From: Pseudomonadota bacterium
Lineage (GTDB): Bacteria > Pseudomonadota > Alphaproteobacteria > Rhizobiales > Rhizobiaceae
Direction: 5' to 3'
NCBI GenBank assembly: GCA_023404095.1
Contig: JAEYDD010000045.1
Location: forward strand, 34,121 to 98,120
DNA length: 64,000 bases
Below the pieces are notes generated by a model that was not told where the DNA came from, ran no database searches, and saw nothing but the letters and a program-made list of their open reading frames with translations. Position numbers and translations under genes: made by a program. This document shows positions 33,821 through 41,865 of the stretch, piece by piece. Numbering within the stretch: the first letter of the stretch is position 1; each line of letters starts with the position of its first letter.

Positions 33821-36171
33821 CGCATGATCCCCGCGACCGGTCGAGGCAGAACAAACGGCCCGGCCGCGCGGGCCGCGACCTGCCGCCGGGCGCCGAGATC
33901 CCTCTGATCCACGGCGAGATCCCGCCGCGCGAGGTGTTGTTGCGCTTCATCGCCGACCACCCGGACAAGGCCTCCAAGCGTGAAATCTCCAAGGAATTCG
34001 GGCTGAAGGGCGAAAAGCGGGTCGAGCTGAAGCAGATCCTCAAAAGCTTCGAGGAGGAAGGCCTCCTGGAAAAGCGGCGCAAGTCGCTCGTGCGTCCAGG
34101 CGCCCTGCCTCCGGTTGCCGTCCTCGACATCACCACCCGCGACGTCACGGGCGATCTCATCGGCAGGCCGGCCGAGTGGCTGGACGAGCTCGGCGTTGCG
34201 CCGGCGGTGACGATCCGCCAGCCGAGCGTCGGCAAGTCGGCCGGCAAGGCGCCGGTCGCAGGCCTCGGCGACCGGGTTCTGGCGAAGATCTTCCCGGCCA
34301 AGGATCGCGGCGGTCCGGCCTATACCGCCCGTGTGATCAAGATCCTCGACAAGCGCAAGAATGCCGGCATGGGCGTGTTCCGCACCGCTGCGGATGGCGG
34401 TGGCCGGATCATGCCGATCGACAAGCGCGGCGAGGAACTGTCCGTCGACAGCGATTTCACGGCGGGCGCGAAGGACGGCGACCTCGTCGAGATCGACGTG
34501 GTCCGCATTGGCCGCTACGGCCTGCCGCGCGCGCAGGTGAAGGCGGTGATCGGTTCGGTCGCTTCGGAGAAGGCGATCTCGATGATCGCAATCCATGCGC
34601 ATGGCATTCCCTACATCTTCCCCGAAGGCGTGCTGAAGGAAGCCGCGGCCGCCGGCCCGCCGACGATGGCGCACCGCGAGGACTGGCGCGCGCTGCCGCT
34701 GATCACGATCGACCCGGCCGACGCCAAGGATCACGACGACGCCGTTTATGCCGAAGCGGACACCGCGCCGGAAAATCCAGGTGGCGTCATCGTCACGGTC
34801 GCGATCGCCGACGTCAGCTACTATGTCCGTCCCGGCTCCGCACTGGACCGGGAGGCGCTGAAGCGTGGCAACTCGGTCTATTTCCCCGACCGGGTCGTGC
34901 CGATGCTGCCCGAGCGGATCTCCAACGACCTCTGCTCGCTGAAGGAAGGCGTGGACCGGCCGGCGCTCGCCGTGCGCATGGTGTTTTCCAAGGAAGGCCG
35001 TAAGGCGAGCCATACCTTCCACCGCATCATGATGAAGAGTGCCGCCAAGCTTTCCTACCAGCAGGCGCAGGCGGCGATCGACGGCGCGCCGGACGACAAG
35101 ACCGGGCCGATCCTCGAAACGATCCTCAAGCCGCTGTGGAACGCCTATCGCATCCTCACCGTGGGCCGCGACCGGCGCCAGCCGCTCGAACTCGACATGC
35201 CCGAGCGCAAGATCCTGCTGAAGGAGGACGGCACGGTGGACCGCGTCTTCGTGCCCCCTCGCCTCGACGCGCACAGGCTGATCGAGGAAATGATGATCCA
35301 GGCAAACGTCGCTGCAGCGGAGACGCTGGAAAAGCGGCAGCAGTCGCTGATCTACCGCGTCCATGACGCGCCGTCGCTCGCCAAGCAGGAAACGCTGCGC
35401 GAATTCCTCGCAACCCTCGACATTTCGCTGGTCCGCGGCGGCAACATGCGTTCGAACCATTTCAACGGTATCCTGAAGAAGGCCGAGGACAAGCCGTTCC
35501 AGCAGATGGTCAACGAGATGGTGCTGCGCTCGCAGAGCCAGGCGATCTACAGCCCCGAGAACATCGGCCACTTCGGCCTCAACCTGCTGAAGTACGCCCA
35601 TTTCACCTCGCCGATCCGCCGCTATGCGGACCTGATCGTGCATCGCGCGCTCGTGGCCTCGCTGAAGCTCGGTGAAGGCGGCATTACCATGGATGAGGAG
35701 GCCGCACTCGACGACATCGCTGCCGAAATCTCCACCTTCGAGCGCCGCGCCATGGCGGCCGAGCGCGACACGGTCGACCGCCTGATCGCCCATCATCTTG
35801 CCGGCCGGATCGGCGAAGAGTTCGAGGGCCGCGTGTCGGGCGTCACCAAGGCGGGGCTTTTTGTCACTCTTCCCGCCTATGGCGCCGACGGCTTCGTGCC
35901 TATATCTACGCTCGGTCGCGATTATTACATCTACGACGAGGCGCATCAGGCGCTTTCCGGCGAGAAGACCGGATTGGGCTATCGTCTCGGCGACGAGGTC
36001 GTGGTCAGGCTGGCGGAGGCGGTGCCGCTTGCTGGCGCGCTACGCTTCGAGATGTTGAGCGAAGGGCGCAAGATGCCGACGGGCGTGCGCTCGTTCCACA
36101 AGGCCAACCGCCGCGATCGCAGCGGGTCACGGCGGCAACCGGGCACGCGCCCGCCGCGAGGCAGGCGCTAG
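33817..36171 (+). CDS. rnr: Ribonuclease R
   Basis: 784 aa from the ATG at 33817, which overlaps the topA stop; the frame is open further upstream inside topA but that part is a shadow. 3'-5' exoribonuclease able to digest structured RNA. N-terminal helix-turn-helix (PPREVLLRFIADHP, KREISKEFGLKGEKRVELKQ), cold-shock regions, RNB catalytic core with DPADAKDHDDAVYAE and AIADVSYYVRPGSALDREA, ERISNDLCSLKEG, FTSPIRRYADLIVHR, then an S1 domain (FEGRVSGVTKAGLFVTLPAY). Basic tail NRRDRSGSRRQPGTRPPRG. Upstream basic leader RDRSRQNKRPGRAGRD. Confidence 0.96.
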   Translation: MTHDPRDRSRQNKRPGRAGRDLPPGAEIPLIHGEIPPREVLLRFIADHPDKASKREISKEFGLKGEKRVELKQILKSFEEEGLLEKRRKSLVRPGALPPVAVLDITTRDVTGDLIGRPAEWLDELGVAPAVTIRQPSVGKSAGKAPVAGLGDRVLAKIFPAKDRGGPAYTARVIKILDKRKNAGMGVFRTAADGGGRIMPIDKRGEELSVDSDFTAGAKDGDLVEIDVVRIGRYGLPRAQVKAVIGSVASEKAISMIAIHAHGIPYIFPEGVLKEAAAAGPPTMAHREDWRALPLITIDPADAKDHDDAVYAEADTAPENPGGVIVTVAIADVSYYVRPGSALDREALKRGNSVYFPDRVVPMLPERISNDLCSLKEGVDRPALAVRMVFSKEGRKASHTFHRIMMKSAAKLSYQQAQAAIDGAPDDKTGPILETILKPLWNAYRILTVGRDRRQPLELDMPERKILLKEDGTVDRVFVPPRLDAHRLIEEMMIQANVAAAETLEKRQQSLIYRVHDAPSLAKQETLREFLATLDISLVRGGNMRSNHFNGILKKAEDKPFQQMVNEMVLRSQSQAIYSPENIGHFGLNLLKYAHFTSPIRRYADLIVHRALVASLKLGEGGITMDEEAALDDIAAEISTFERRAMAAERDTVDRLIAHHLAGRIGEEFEGRVSGVTKAGLFVTLPAYGADGFVPISTLGRDYYIYDEAHQALSGEKTGLGYRLGDEVVVRLAEAVPLAGALRFEMLSEGRKMPTGVRSFHKANRRDRSGSRRQPGTRPPRGRR

Positions 36172-36205
36172 TCCGGGCATAGGCTAGGGTAGCAAGGATA
36201 CGAAC

Positions 36206-36664
36206 ATGCAGGCGACCTTTCGACAGACCGCATCGGGCTCCGGCCAAAGTCGCGCAGAGGAACGCCCGCTGGGCCGCGCAATCCGCCGCGGCATGCTGAA
36301 CCGCTGTCCGGCCTGCGGCGAAGGTCGCCTGTTCCGGAGCTTCCTCAAGCCTGTCGATGCCTGCACCGTCTGCGGCGAAGAGATGCTCCATCACCGTGCC
36401 GACGACCTGCCTCCCTATCTCGTCATCACCATCGTCGGCCATTTCGTGCTCGCCGGCTACATGGCGACGGATCTCCTGCTTCCCTTCAGCACGTGGATGC
36501 ATCTGGCCATCTGGGTGCCCGTGACAATCATCAGCGCAATCTTCCTGATGCAGCCCGTCAAGGGCGGGGTGATCGGCCTGCAGTGGGCCTTGCGGATGCA
36601 TGGTTTCGACGGACATGCCGACACGCCGGCCGACGACCTCCCCTCCCGCGAAGCCAACGAATGA
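36206..36664 (+). CDS. DUF983 membrane protein
   Basis: 152 aa. A zinc ribbon (NRCPACGEGRLFRSFLKPVD, then CTVCGEE) precedes HHRADDLPPYLVITIVGHF and two membrane spans (VGHFVLAGYMATDLLL; LAIWVPVTIISAIFLMQPVKG). This is the DUF983 pattern, common in alphaproteobacteria; some relatives sit near cytochrome oxidase genes, but the function is unknown. 34 bp after rnr and overlapping the NUDIX gene by 4 bp (ATGA), so part of the topA-rnr operon. Confidence 0.9.
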   Translation: MQATFRQTASGSGQSRAEERPLGRAIRRGMLNRCPACGEGRLFRSFLKPVDACTVCGEEMLHHRADDLPPYLVITIVGHFVLAGYMATDLLLPFSTWMHLAIWVPVTIISAIFLMQPVKGGVIGLQWALRMHGFDGHADTPADDLPSREANE

Positions 36665-37332
36665 CCGCCGCTCCCCTGCTCCGGCCGGTGGATGCCGCCT
36701 CGGTCGTCCTGATCGACCGCTCGGAGGGGCGATTTCGCGTTCTTGTCGGCAGGCGCAGTAGCCGGCACGTCTTCATGCCCGACGTCTACGTGTTCCCCGG
36801 CGGACGGCGCGACCGCGGCGATTCGCGTATGCCCGTCCTCTCCTGCCTGCACGAAGCCACGAGCGCACGCCTGTCGATCCGAACACATGCCCGCATGCGC
36901 GAGGCGACGTTGCAGGGCCTTGGCGTTGCGGCCCTGCGCGAACTGCACGAGGAGGCCGGGCTTGTGGTCGGAAGGCGCACAAGTAGCGACGAACGCCTTG
37001 GCACGCCCTTTCTGCCGGATCTGTCACATCTTCGTTTCTTTGCGCGCGCTATAACGCCCCCTGGACCGCCGCGCCGCTTCGACGCCCGCTTTTTTGCCCT
37101 TTTTACCGACGATGCAGGCGTCGATCCTGCCAGTGCGCAGGATAGCCCCGAGCTTTTCGACCTGCATTGGGTCGACATCTTTGAGGAACTGAAGATCGAG
37201 ATGCCAGCGATAACCGTCACGGTTCTTGAGGAACTGAAGAATTCCCTGCAAAGAGACCCGACACTGCCGTTCGGGGATCAGGCTGCGCTCTTCATGCACC
37301 GCCGGGGCCGGTTCGTCCGAGATACGCTTTAG
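36661..37332 (+). CDS. NUDIX hydrolase with insertion in the Nudix box (NUDT19-like)
   Basis: 223 aa from the ATG at 36661. The Nudix signature is split: FPGGRRDRGDS is separated by about 40 residues from ALRELHEEAGLVVG, whereas the normal box keeps them about 10 residues apart. A comparable insertion is known in the NUDT19 group, where acyl-CoA or related pyrophosphates are cleaved. The N-terminus (DAASVVLIDRSEGRFRVLVGRRSSRHVFMPDVYV) is also of that type. Overlaps the DUF983 gene; the MFS gene starts 12 bp after its stop. Confidence 0.85.
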   Translation: MTAAPLLRPVDAASVVLIDRSEGRFRVLVGRRSSRHVFMPDVYVFPGGRRDRGDSRMPVLSCLHEATSARLSIRTHARMREATLQGLGVAALRELHEEAGLVVGRRTSSDERLGTPFLPDLSHLRFFARAITPPGPPRRFDARFFALFTDDAGVDPASAQDSPELFDLHWVDIFEELKIEMPAITVTVLEELKNSLQRDPTLPFGDQAALFMHRRGRFVRDTL

Positions 37333-37344
37333 GATATCGCGCGC

Positions 37345-38565
37345 ATGTCAGATCCCCAAACGGATCCCAAGCCGGGTTACAAGCCAGGCTCGATGCCGTC
37401 CAGCCCTGCGCCAGTCGACAGCATCCACTGGCGCTCGCTCGTGGCGGCGATGGCGGCGATCGGCGCGGTCGGTATCGCGATCGGCCTGGGCCTGCCGCTC
37501 CTCAGCATCATCATGGAAAAGCGCGGCATCTCGTCTACGCTGATCGGGCTGAATTCCGCGATGGCGGGCATCGCCGCGATGCTGAGCGCCCCGTTCACCA
37601 CCAAGCTTGCCCATCGCTTCGGCACCTCGAACATCATGGTCGCCGCGATCGTCCTGGCTGCCGCAAGTTCGCTCGGATTCTACTACGTCGAGAATTTCCT
37701 TCTGTGGTTTCCCCTGCGAATCGTTTTCCACGGGGCGACCACGATGCTGTTCATCTTGTCGGAATTCTGGATCAACGCCGCGGCACCACCGCGCCGGCGC
37801 GGTCTGGTGCTCGGCATCTACGCGACCGTCCTCGCACTCGGCTTTGCAAACGGGCCTCTCCTCTTCTCGCTTTTGGGCAGCGACGGCCCCCTGCCTTTCG
37901 CCGTCGGCGCCCTGATCATTCTGCTCGCTGCCGTGCCGATCCTGTTTGCACGGCGGGAAAGCCCGACGATCGACGAGAAGCCGGAACTGCATTTCATGCG
38001 CTACGTCTTCCTTGTGCCGACCGCCACGGCCGCCGTCTTCGTCTTCGGCGCGGTGGAAGTCGGCGGTCTGTCGCTCTTTCCGATCTACGCCACGCGCACG
38101 GGCTTTACCGAATCGCAGGCCGCATTGCTGCTGACGGTCATGGGCGTCGGCAATTTCCTGTTCCAGATTCCGCTCGGCATGCTGTCCGACCATATGAAGG
38201 ATCGCCGCAGGCTGCTTTCGATCATGGCCTGCGTCGGGCTTGCAGGTGCGGCCTCCCTGCCGCTTCTGTCCGAAAACTGGCTGCTGATGGCCATCGTGCT
38301 GCTCTTCTGGGGCGGCTGCGTCTCCGGCCTCTACACCGTGGGACTCAGTCATCTCGGCTCGCGCCTGACCGGAGCCGACCTCGCGGCAGCCAACGCCGCG
38401 TTCGTGTTCAGCTATGCGGTCGGCACGGTTGCCGGCCCGCAGGCGATTGGCGCAGCGATGGATATCGCCGGTCTGGACGGATTTGCGTGGGCGATCGTGT
38501 TCTTCTTTGGCCTCTATGTCGCGCTTTCCCTGGCACGCATGGTGTTCCGGCCAAAACGGACTTGA
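37345..38565 (+). CDS. Major facilitator superfamily transporter
   Basis: 406 aa with about 12 hydrophobic spans. After a Pro-rich N-terminal tail: LVAAMAAIGAVGIAIGLGLPLLSIIM, the loop 2-3 region MLSAPFTTKLAHRFGTSNIM, and the second-half equivalent PLGMLSDHMKDRRRLLSIM. Resembles the YfkF/YcaD-like group of drug or metabolite exporters; no substrate can be assigned. Its stop codon lies inside the predicted rpmG promoter. Confidence 0.9.
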   Translation: MSDPQTDPKPGYKPGSMPSSPAPVDSIHWRSLVAAMAAIGAVGIAIGLGLPLLSIIMEKRGISSTLIGLNSAMAGIAAMLSAPFTTKLAHRFGTSNIMVAAIVLAAASSLGFYYVENFLLWFPLRIVFHGATTMLFILSEFWINAAAPPRRRGLVLGIYATVLALGFANGPLLFSLLGSDGPLPFAVGALIILLAAVPILFARRESPTIDEKPELHFMRYVFLVPTATAAVFVFGAVEVGGLSLFPIYATRTGFTESQAALLLTVMGVGNFLFQIPLGMLSDHMKDRRRLLSIMACVGLAGAASLPLLSENWLLMAIVLLFWGGCVSGLYTVGLSHLGSRLTGADLAAANAAFVFSYAVGTVAGPQAIGAAMDIAGLDGFAWAIVFFFGLYVALSLARMVFRPKRT

Positions 38566-38589
38566 CTTTTCGGGCGCGATTTGTAGTTT
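38561..38589 (+). promoter_or_regulatory. Predicted sigma-70-type promoter of rpmG
   Basis: CTTGAC (38561-38566), 17-base spacer, TAGTTT (38584-38589), a fair match to the rhizobial CTTGAC-N17-CTATAT pattern. It overlaps the last codons of the MFS gene and would start a leader of about 70 nt. Confidence 0.55.
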
Positions 38590-38610
38590 CGCGCCACATT
38601 TGAAGTTCCA

Positions 38611-38651
38611 ATGCCGTGGAACCGGACAGGTCGTCCACGGCTTCGTTTTTG
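38611..38651 (+). terminator. Hairpin with T-run in the rpmG leader (attenuator or MFS-gene terminator)
   Basis: CCGTGGA (38614-38620) pairs with TCCACGG (38634-38640), extended by an inner ACC/GGT pairing across a CG bulge, and is followed by CTTCGTTTTTG. It lies after the predicted rpmG promoter and 17 nt before the rpmG ATG, so transcripts starting there must read through it. Confidence 0.6.
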
Positions 38652-38667
38652 TAAAGGCAGGACGACC

Positions 38668-38835
38668 ATGGCCAAGGCTACCACCATCAAGATCAAGCTG
38701 CTGTCGACGGCCGACACCGGCTTCTTCTACGTGACGACGAAGAACAGCCGTACGATGACGGAAAAGATGACCAAGACGAAGTACGACCCGGTCGCGCGCA
38801 AGCACGTCGAGTTCAAGGAAACCAAGATCAAGTAA
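38668..38835 (+). CDS. rpmG: Large-subunit ribosomal protein L33 (bL33)
   Basis: 55 aa: MAKATTIKIKLLSTADTGFF, then YVTTKNSRTMTEKMTKTKYD and the end HVEFKETKIK. Basic, with the zinc-binding Cys absent, i.e. the Cys-less paralogue type normal in alphaproteobacteria. The ATG follows AGGCAGGACGACC. Closes the topA-rnr-DUF983-NUDIX-MFS set but has its own predicted promoter and leader hairpin. Terminator follows. Confidence 0.97.
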   Translation: MAKATTIKIKLLSTADTGFFYVTTKNSRTMTEKMTKTKYDPVARKHVEFKETKIK

Positions 38836-38859
38836 TCCTGGTTGCTTCGGCAAATTCCA

Positions 38860-38896
38860 AAGGCGTGTCGCTTCTGCGGCGCGCCTTTTTGTTTTG
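38860..38896 (+). terminator. Rho-independent terminator of rpmG
   Basis: AAGGCG (38860-38865) pairs with CGCC TT (38882-38887) with an inner GC-rich loop region, followed by TTTTTGTTTT. 25 bp after the rpmG stop. Confidence 0.8.
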
Positions 38897-38959
38897 CCGC
38901 TGCCCCGCAGAAGAGGCGTTGGGTGTGTCAGATGGTGAAACAGTCGGCCTGAAACCAAA

Positions 38960-38985
38960 ACGCCGCTCCCTTTCGGAAGCGGCGT
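38960..38985 (-). terminator. Possible minus-strand terminator
   Basis: On the minus strand the stem ACGCCGCTTCC/GGGAGCGGCGT closes a GAAA tetraloop (one bulged base) and is followed by TTTTGGTTTC. It could end a transcript coming from the gene-free region or read-through from pleD. Confidence 0.45.
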
Positions 38986-39315
38986 CAAATTGGGGGCCGG
39001 CTGGGGATGACGACGGCACGAGGATTCCGTTTATGTCTTCACCAGCCGGCCGACCCCACGACCCAGGAGATGCGGCGGACCTAGCATCATGGGGTAACCC
39101 TGTGGGAGCTCTCGCTCGCCTTTGAAAAGAGGATTGCGCGGAATGGGAAAAAAATCAATAAAATCTTGATCACCGCAGGCTCCCGGCCCGCAGGGTTGGT
39201 TAATCCGTTTGCCTTGGCCATTGGGAATCAGGCGAAGAAAACGTTATTTAACGCAACAAATTTTCGCGGCGAAATCAACAACCCCCAAGTGCAATCCGCC
39301 TGCTACAAATATCCT

Positions 39316-39421
39316 GGCGCTACGTGAGCCCCCTTCACGTACGGCGCCGAACACATTGAATACATTAGCAAACACAAACAGTAATATAAATCGCAAAAAG
39401 TGGACGGCTGGACACTTTTTT
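39316..39421 (+). ncRNA. Candidate small RNA: two hairpins with Rho-independent terminator
   Basis: Hairpin 1: GGCGC-TACGTGA (39316-39327) pairs with TCACGTA-(CG)-GCGCC (39335-39348), twelve pairs with a two-base bulge and a C-rich loop GCCCCCT. Hairpin 2: AAAAAGTG (39395-39402) and CACTTTTT (39413-39420), ten-base loop, T-run to 39421. No open reading frame ends here, so the terminator implies an independent transcript. The 5' end is unknown; C-rich loops are a feature of several alphaproteobacterial trans-acting sRNAs. The terminator stem also works on the minus strand. Confidence 0.45.
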
Positions 39422-39671
39422 GACGAAGGCGGCGATCGTGCGGCAAGCCTCAAAATTCCTGTTGAGCGGTTCGCAAAAACTTGATGGCGTATCAGCTTTC
39501 GCTATTTAGCATGAGCTAAAATCTGTGGATAAGTGAAGGCGCAACGCGAGTGTGTTGCTTTCGCCACGCTTTGCGACCGTTGGCGTGAGTGCGCGCGGCC
39601 CGTCGGTGGGTCAGTCTGGGACAGATCGAAGGTCGAGCCGGAAATTCAACAGACGATGGCGGCGCTTGCGC

Positions 39672-41039
39672 TCACGCGGCGGCCGCCACGACGCGGTTCC
39701 GGCCACCGCGCTTGGCCTCATAGAGCGCATTGTCGGCGCGCTTGAGCAGCGTCTCCGGGCTATCGCTTTGCGGAGACAGCGTGGCGATACCCATTGATGC
39801 CGTTACCTGCAGGGGAACGGCGACATCGCCCAGGCGGAACGGTTCCTGCTCGATCGCCATGCGCAGCCGCTCGGCCACGACGGCCGCCGTTTCCGGCGGG
39901 GTATCCGGCATAACGAGCACGAACTCCTCGCCGCCGTAGCGGCAGGCAAGATCGGCGCCGCGCACGGCCGAACGCAACCTGCTGGCGAATTCGCGCAACA
40001 CCGCATCGCCGACATCATGGCCATAGGTATCGTTGATCAGCTTGAAGCGATCGATATCGGTCATGCAGATCGACATCGCGCGGCCGCGGACGACGGAGCG
40101 GTCGATCAACAGCTTGAGGTGGCTGTCGAGGTACCTTCGATTGTGCAGGCCCGTCAGGCCGTCGGTCACGGCCAGCTCTATCGATTGCTTGACGCTGGAG
40201 CGCAGGCGGTCGTTGTAGCGCTTGCGGCGGATCTGCGTAAGGCTGCGGGCCAGAAGCTCGTTGGGTTCGATCGGGCGCACGAGGTAGTCCGTCACGCCGA
40301 GGTCGAGTGCGCGGACGATCATCTCGTCATGGCCCTGCTCGGCGATCAGGAGGATCGGCAGATAGCGCGTGCGCTCAAGCGAGCGCAGCTGCGAGCAGAG
40401 ACGAAGCGGATCGTATTCGGCGAAGTTCGCGTTGACGATCACCAGTTCGAAAGGCTTCTCCGCGGCCTCGAAGAGCGCTGCCTGCGGATCCGACATGCAG
40501 GTGACGTCAGCAACGGGCTTCAGCGCCCGGACGATGCGCTCCTGCGAGCTGCCGCGCCCGTCCACCAACAGGATCGAGCCCGGCTCGTCCCCGAGTGCCC
40601 CACTGAGCGAGGGGTCCATGCCGAGTGCCTCGGCAGCGGCCGCGCGCACGCGAAGTTCGTCCGTGAGGGTCTTCAGCCGGACGAGGCTCTTCACCCGCGA
40701 CATCAGTTGGAGGTCATTGACAGGCTTGGTCAAGAAATCGTCTGCCCCGGCCTTCAGCCCCCTCACGCGGTCCGAAGGCTGGTCCAGCGCGGTGACCATC
40801 ACCACGGGGATATGCGCCGTGCGCGGATTTTCCTTCAGCCGCTCGCAGACCTCGAAGCCGTCGATCCCCGGCATCATCACGTCGAGCAGGATGAGATCCA
40901 CCTGTGTCCGTTCGCAGATCGCCAGGGCGTCGAAACCGTTTGCCGCCGTCAGCACGTCGAAATATTCCGCCAGGAGCCGCGCTTCCAGCAGCTTCACGTT
41001 TGCAGGAATATCATCGACGACGAGAATGCGTGCTGTCAT
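39672..41039 (-). CDS. pleD: PleD-type response regulator / diguanylate cyclase
   Basis: 455 aa from the ATG at 41039 (MTARILVVDDIPANVKLLEA); the frame is open to 41123 but the upstream part is not REC-like. Two receiver domains (phosphoacceptor in VDLILLDVMMPGIDGFEV; second receiver degenerate, YLPILLIAEQGHDEMIVRALDLG) and a GGDEF domain with active site YGGEEFVLVMPD. The inhibitory I-site RGAD lies five residues before it. Makes cyclic-di-GMP and controls polar development in alphaproteobacteria. Lies 16 bp downstream of divK, same operon. Confidence 0.97.
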   Translation of the reverse strand: MTARILVVDDIPANVKLLEARLLAEYFDVLTAANGFDALAICERTQVDLILLDVMMPGIDGFEVCERLKENPRTAHIPVVMVTALDQPSDRVRGLKAGADDFLTKPVNDLQLMSRVKSLVRLKTLTDELRVRAAAAEALGMDPSLSGALGDEPGSILLVDGRGSSQERIVRALKPVADVTCMSDPQAALFEAAEKPFELVIVNANFAEYDPLRLCSQLRSLERTRYLPILLIAEQGHDEMIVRALDLGVTDYLVRPIEPNELLARSLTQIRRKRYNDRLRSSVKQSIELAVTDGLTGLHNRRYLDSHLKLLIDRSVVRGRAMSICMTDIDRFKLINDTYGHDVGDAVLREFASRLRSAVRGADLACRYGGEEFVLVMPDTPPETAAVVAERLRMAIEQEPFRLGDVAVPLQVTASMGIATLSPQSDSPETLLKRADNALYEAKRGGRNRVVAAAA

Positions 41040-41055
41040 GGGTGCGGATCCGGCC

Positions 41056-41427
41056 TCATGCGTCGCCCAGATAGGTCTTGATAGTCTCGATGAATTTCGG
41101 CACCGAGATCGGCTTTGAGACATAGGCCTCGCACCCCCCTTGGCGGATTCGCTCCTCGTCGCCCTTCATCGCGAACGCGGTGACGGCAATCACCGGGATG
41201 ACATGAAGTTCGTCGTCCTCCTTCAGCCACTTCGTGACCTCGAGACCCGACACTTCCGGCAGCTGGATGTCCATCAGGATCAGATCGGGACGATAGCGTC
41301 GGGCAAGATCGAGCGCCTCCATCCCGTTCCGGGTCTGGATGGTGCTGTAGCCGGAAGCCTCGATGAGGTCCCGGAAGAGCTTCATGTTCAGCTCGTTGTC
41401 CTCGACTATCATCACCTGCTTCGGCAT
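41056..41427 (-). CDS. divK: Single-domain response regulator DivK
   Basis: 123 aa from the ATG at 41427. Almost textbook DivK: MPKQVMIVEDNELNMKLFRD, PDLILMDIQLPEVSGLEVTKWLK (phospho-Asp), PVIAVTAFAMKGDEERIRQGGCE, YVSKPISVPKFIETIKTYLG. In Caulobacter and rhizobia, DivK is the diffusible, phosphorylated switch linking histidine kinases DivJ/PleC to CtrA through DivL. The next gene, pleD, is its usual partner. I found no clear CtrA box upstream. Confidence 0.97.
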   Translation of the reverse strand: MPKQVMIVEDNELNMKLFRDLIEASGYSTIQTRNGMEALDLARRYRPDLILMDIQLPEVSGLEVTKWLKEDDELHVIPVIAVTAFAMKGDEERIRQGGCEAYVSKPISVPKFIETIKTYLGDA

Positions 41428-41568
41428 CAGACGTCCTTGCCCCTCACTCCAGCTTTGCAACGCCCCTCGAGACATATAAGTTGCGACAATGCCGTATTCG
41501 CCCAGCGCGATCCCTGCGATAGTAGCGGCATTTGGTTGACTAAAAGGTAACTTTTCCGGGAAACTGCC

Positions 41569-41865
41569 ATGCAAAGCCAAAAAGATACAACGGCCCAGGA
41601 CGCCGAATCGACGGCCGTGTCCGTCCTTGCCTGGCTGGCTGGCGAGCCCGAGCATTTCTCGCGCTTCCTGTCGCTCACCGGCATGGCGCCAGAGGATCTG
41701 CGCGCGGCTGCGGGAAATCGCAGTTTCCTCGCGGGACTCGTCGATTTCCTCATGGGCCACGAGCCGACGCTGATGGAGTTCTGCGAGGCGACGGAAACGA
41801 AGCCGGAAACGGTGGTGCGCGCCCATTCCGTGCTGACGGGCGGTGCAAATGCAGGCGGCTGGTGA
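41569..41865 (+). CDS. DUF3572 family protein
   Basis: 98 aa. AESTAVSVLAWLAGEPEHFS, RFLSLTGMAPEDLRAAAGNR and FLAGLVDFLMGHEPTLMEFCEAT are typical of DUF3572, a helical protein family found in alphaproteobacteria next to divK/pleD. Function unknown. Divergent from divK by 141 bp; stop at 41863-41865 touches the next gene's start. Confidence 0.9.
   Translation: MQSQKDTTAQDAESTAVSVLAWLAGEPEHFSRFLSLTGMAPEDLRAAAGNRSFLAGLVDFLMGHEPTLMEFCEATETKPETVVRAHSVLTGGANAGGW

Larger units (their letters stand above)
38836..39671. other. 836-bp gene-free region between rpmG and pleD
   Basis: Besides the rpmG terminator it holds a hairpin with GAAA loop and minus-strand T-run (38960-38985), an AT-richer block at about 39130-39560, a strong hairpin plus terminator pair at 39316-39421 (possible small RNA), a small TTTAGC-ATGA-GCTAAA hairpin (39505-39520) and one perfect DnaA-box sequence (39524-39532). 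Short frames at 39209-39484 (+) and 39244-39453 (-) have no family features and look non-coding. Confidence 0.6.

Noticed and set aside
33556..35946. 796-codon open frame on the minus strand across topA/rnr
   Set aside because: It is the antisense shadow of rnr in high-GC DNA; the plus-strand frame has complete RNase R motifs and the minus frame has none.
39209..39484. 91-codon plus-strand frame in the rpmG-pleD gap
   Set aside because: It crosses both predicted RNA hairpins, has no family features, and its Thr/Asn-rich sequence looks translated from non-coding AT-richer DNA.
39130..39560. AT-richer gap with a DnaA box as a replication origin
   Set aside because: Only one box, no repABC or hemE/dnaA neighbourhood, and no iterons.
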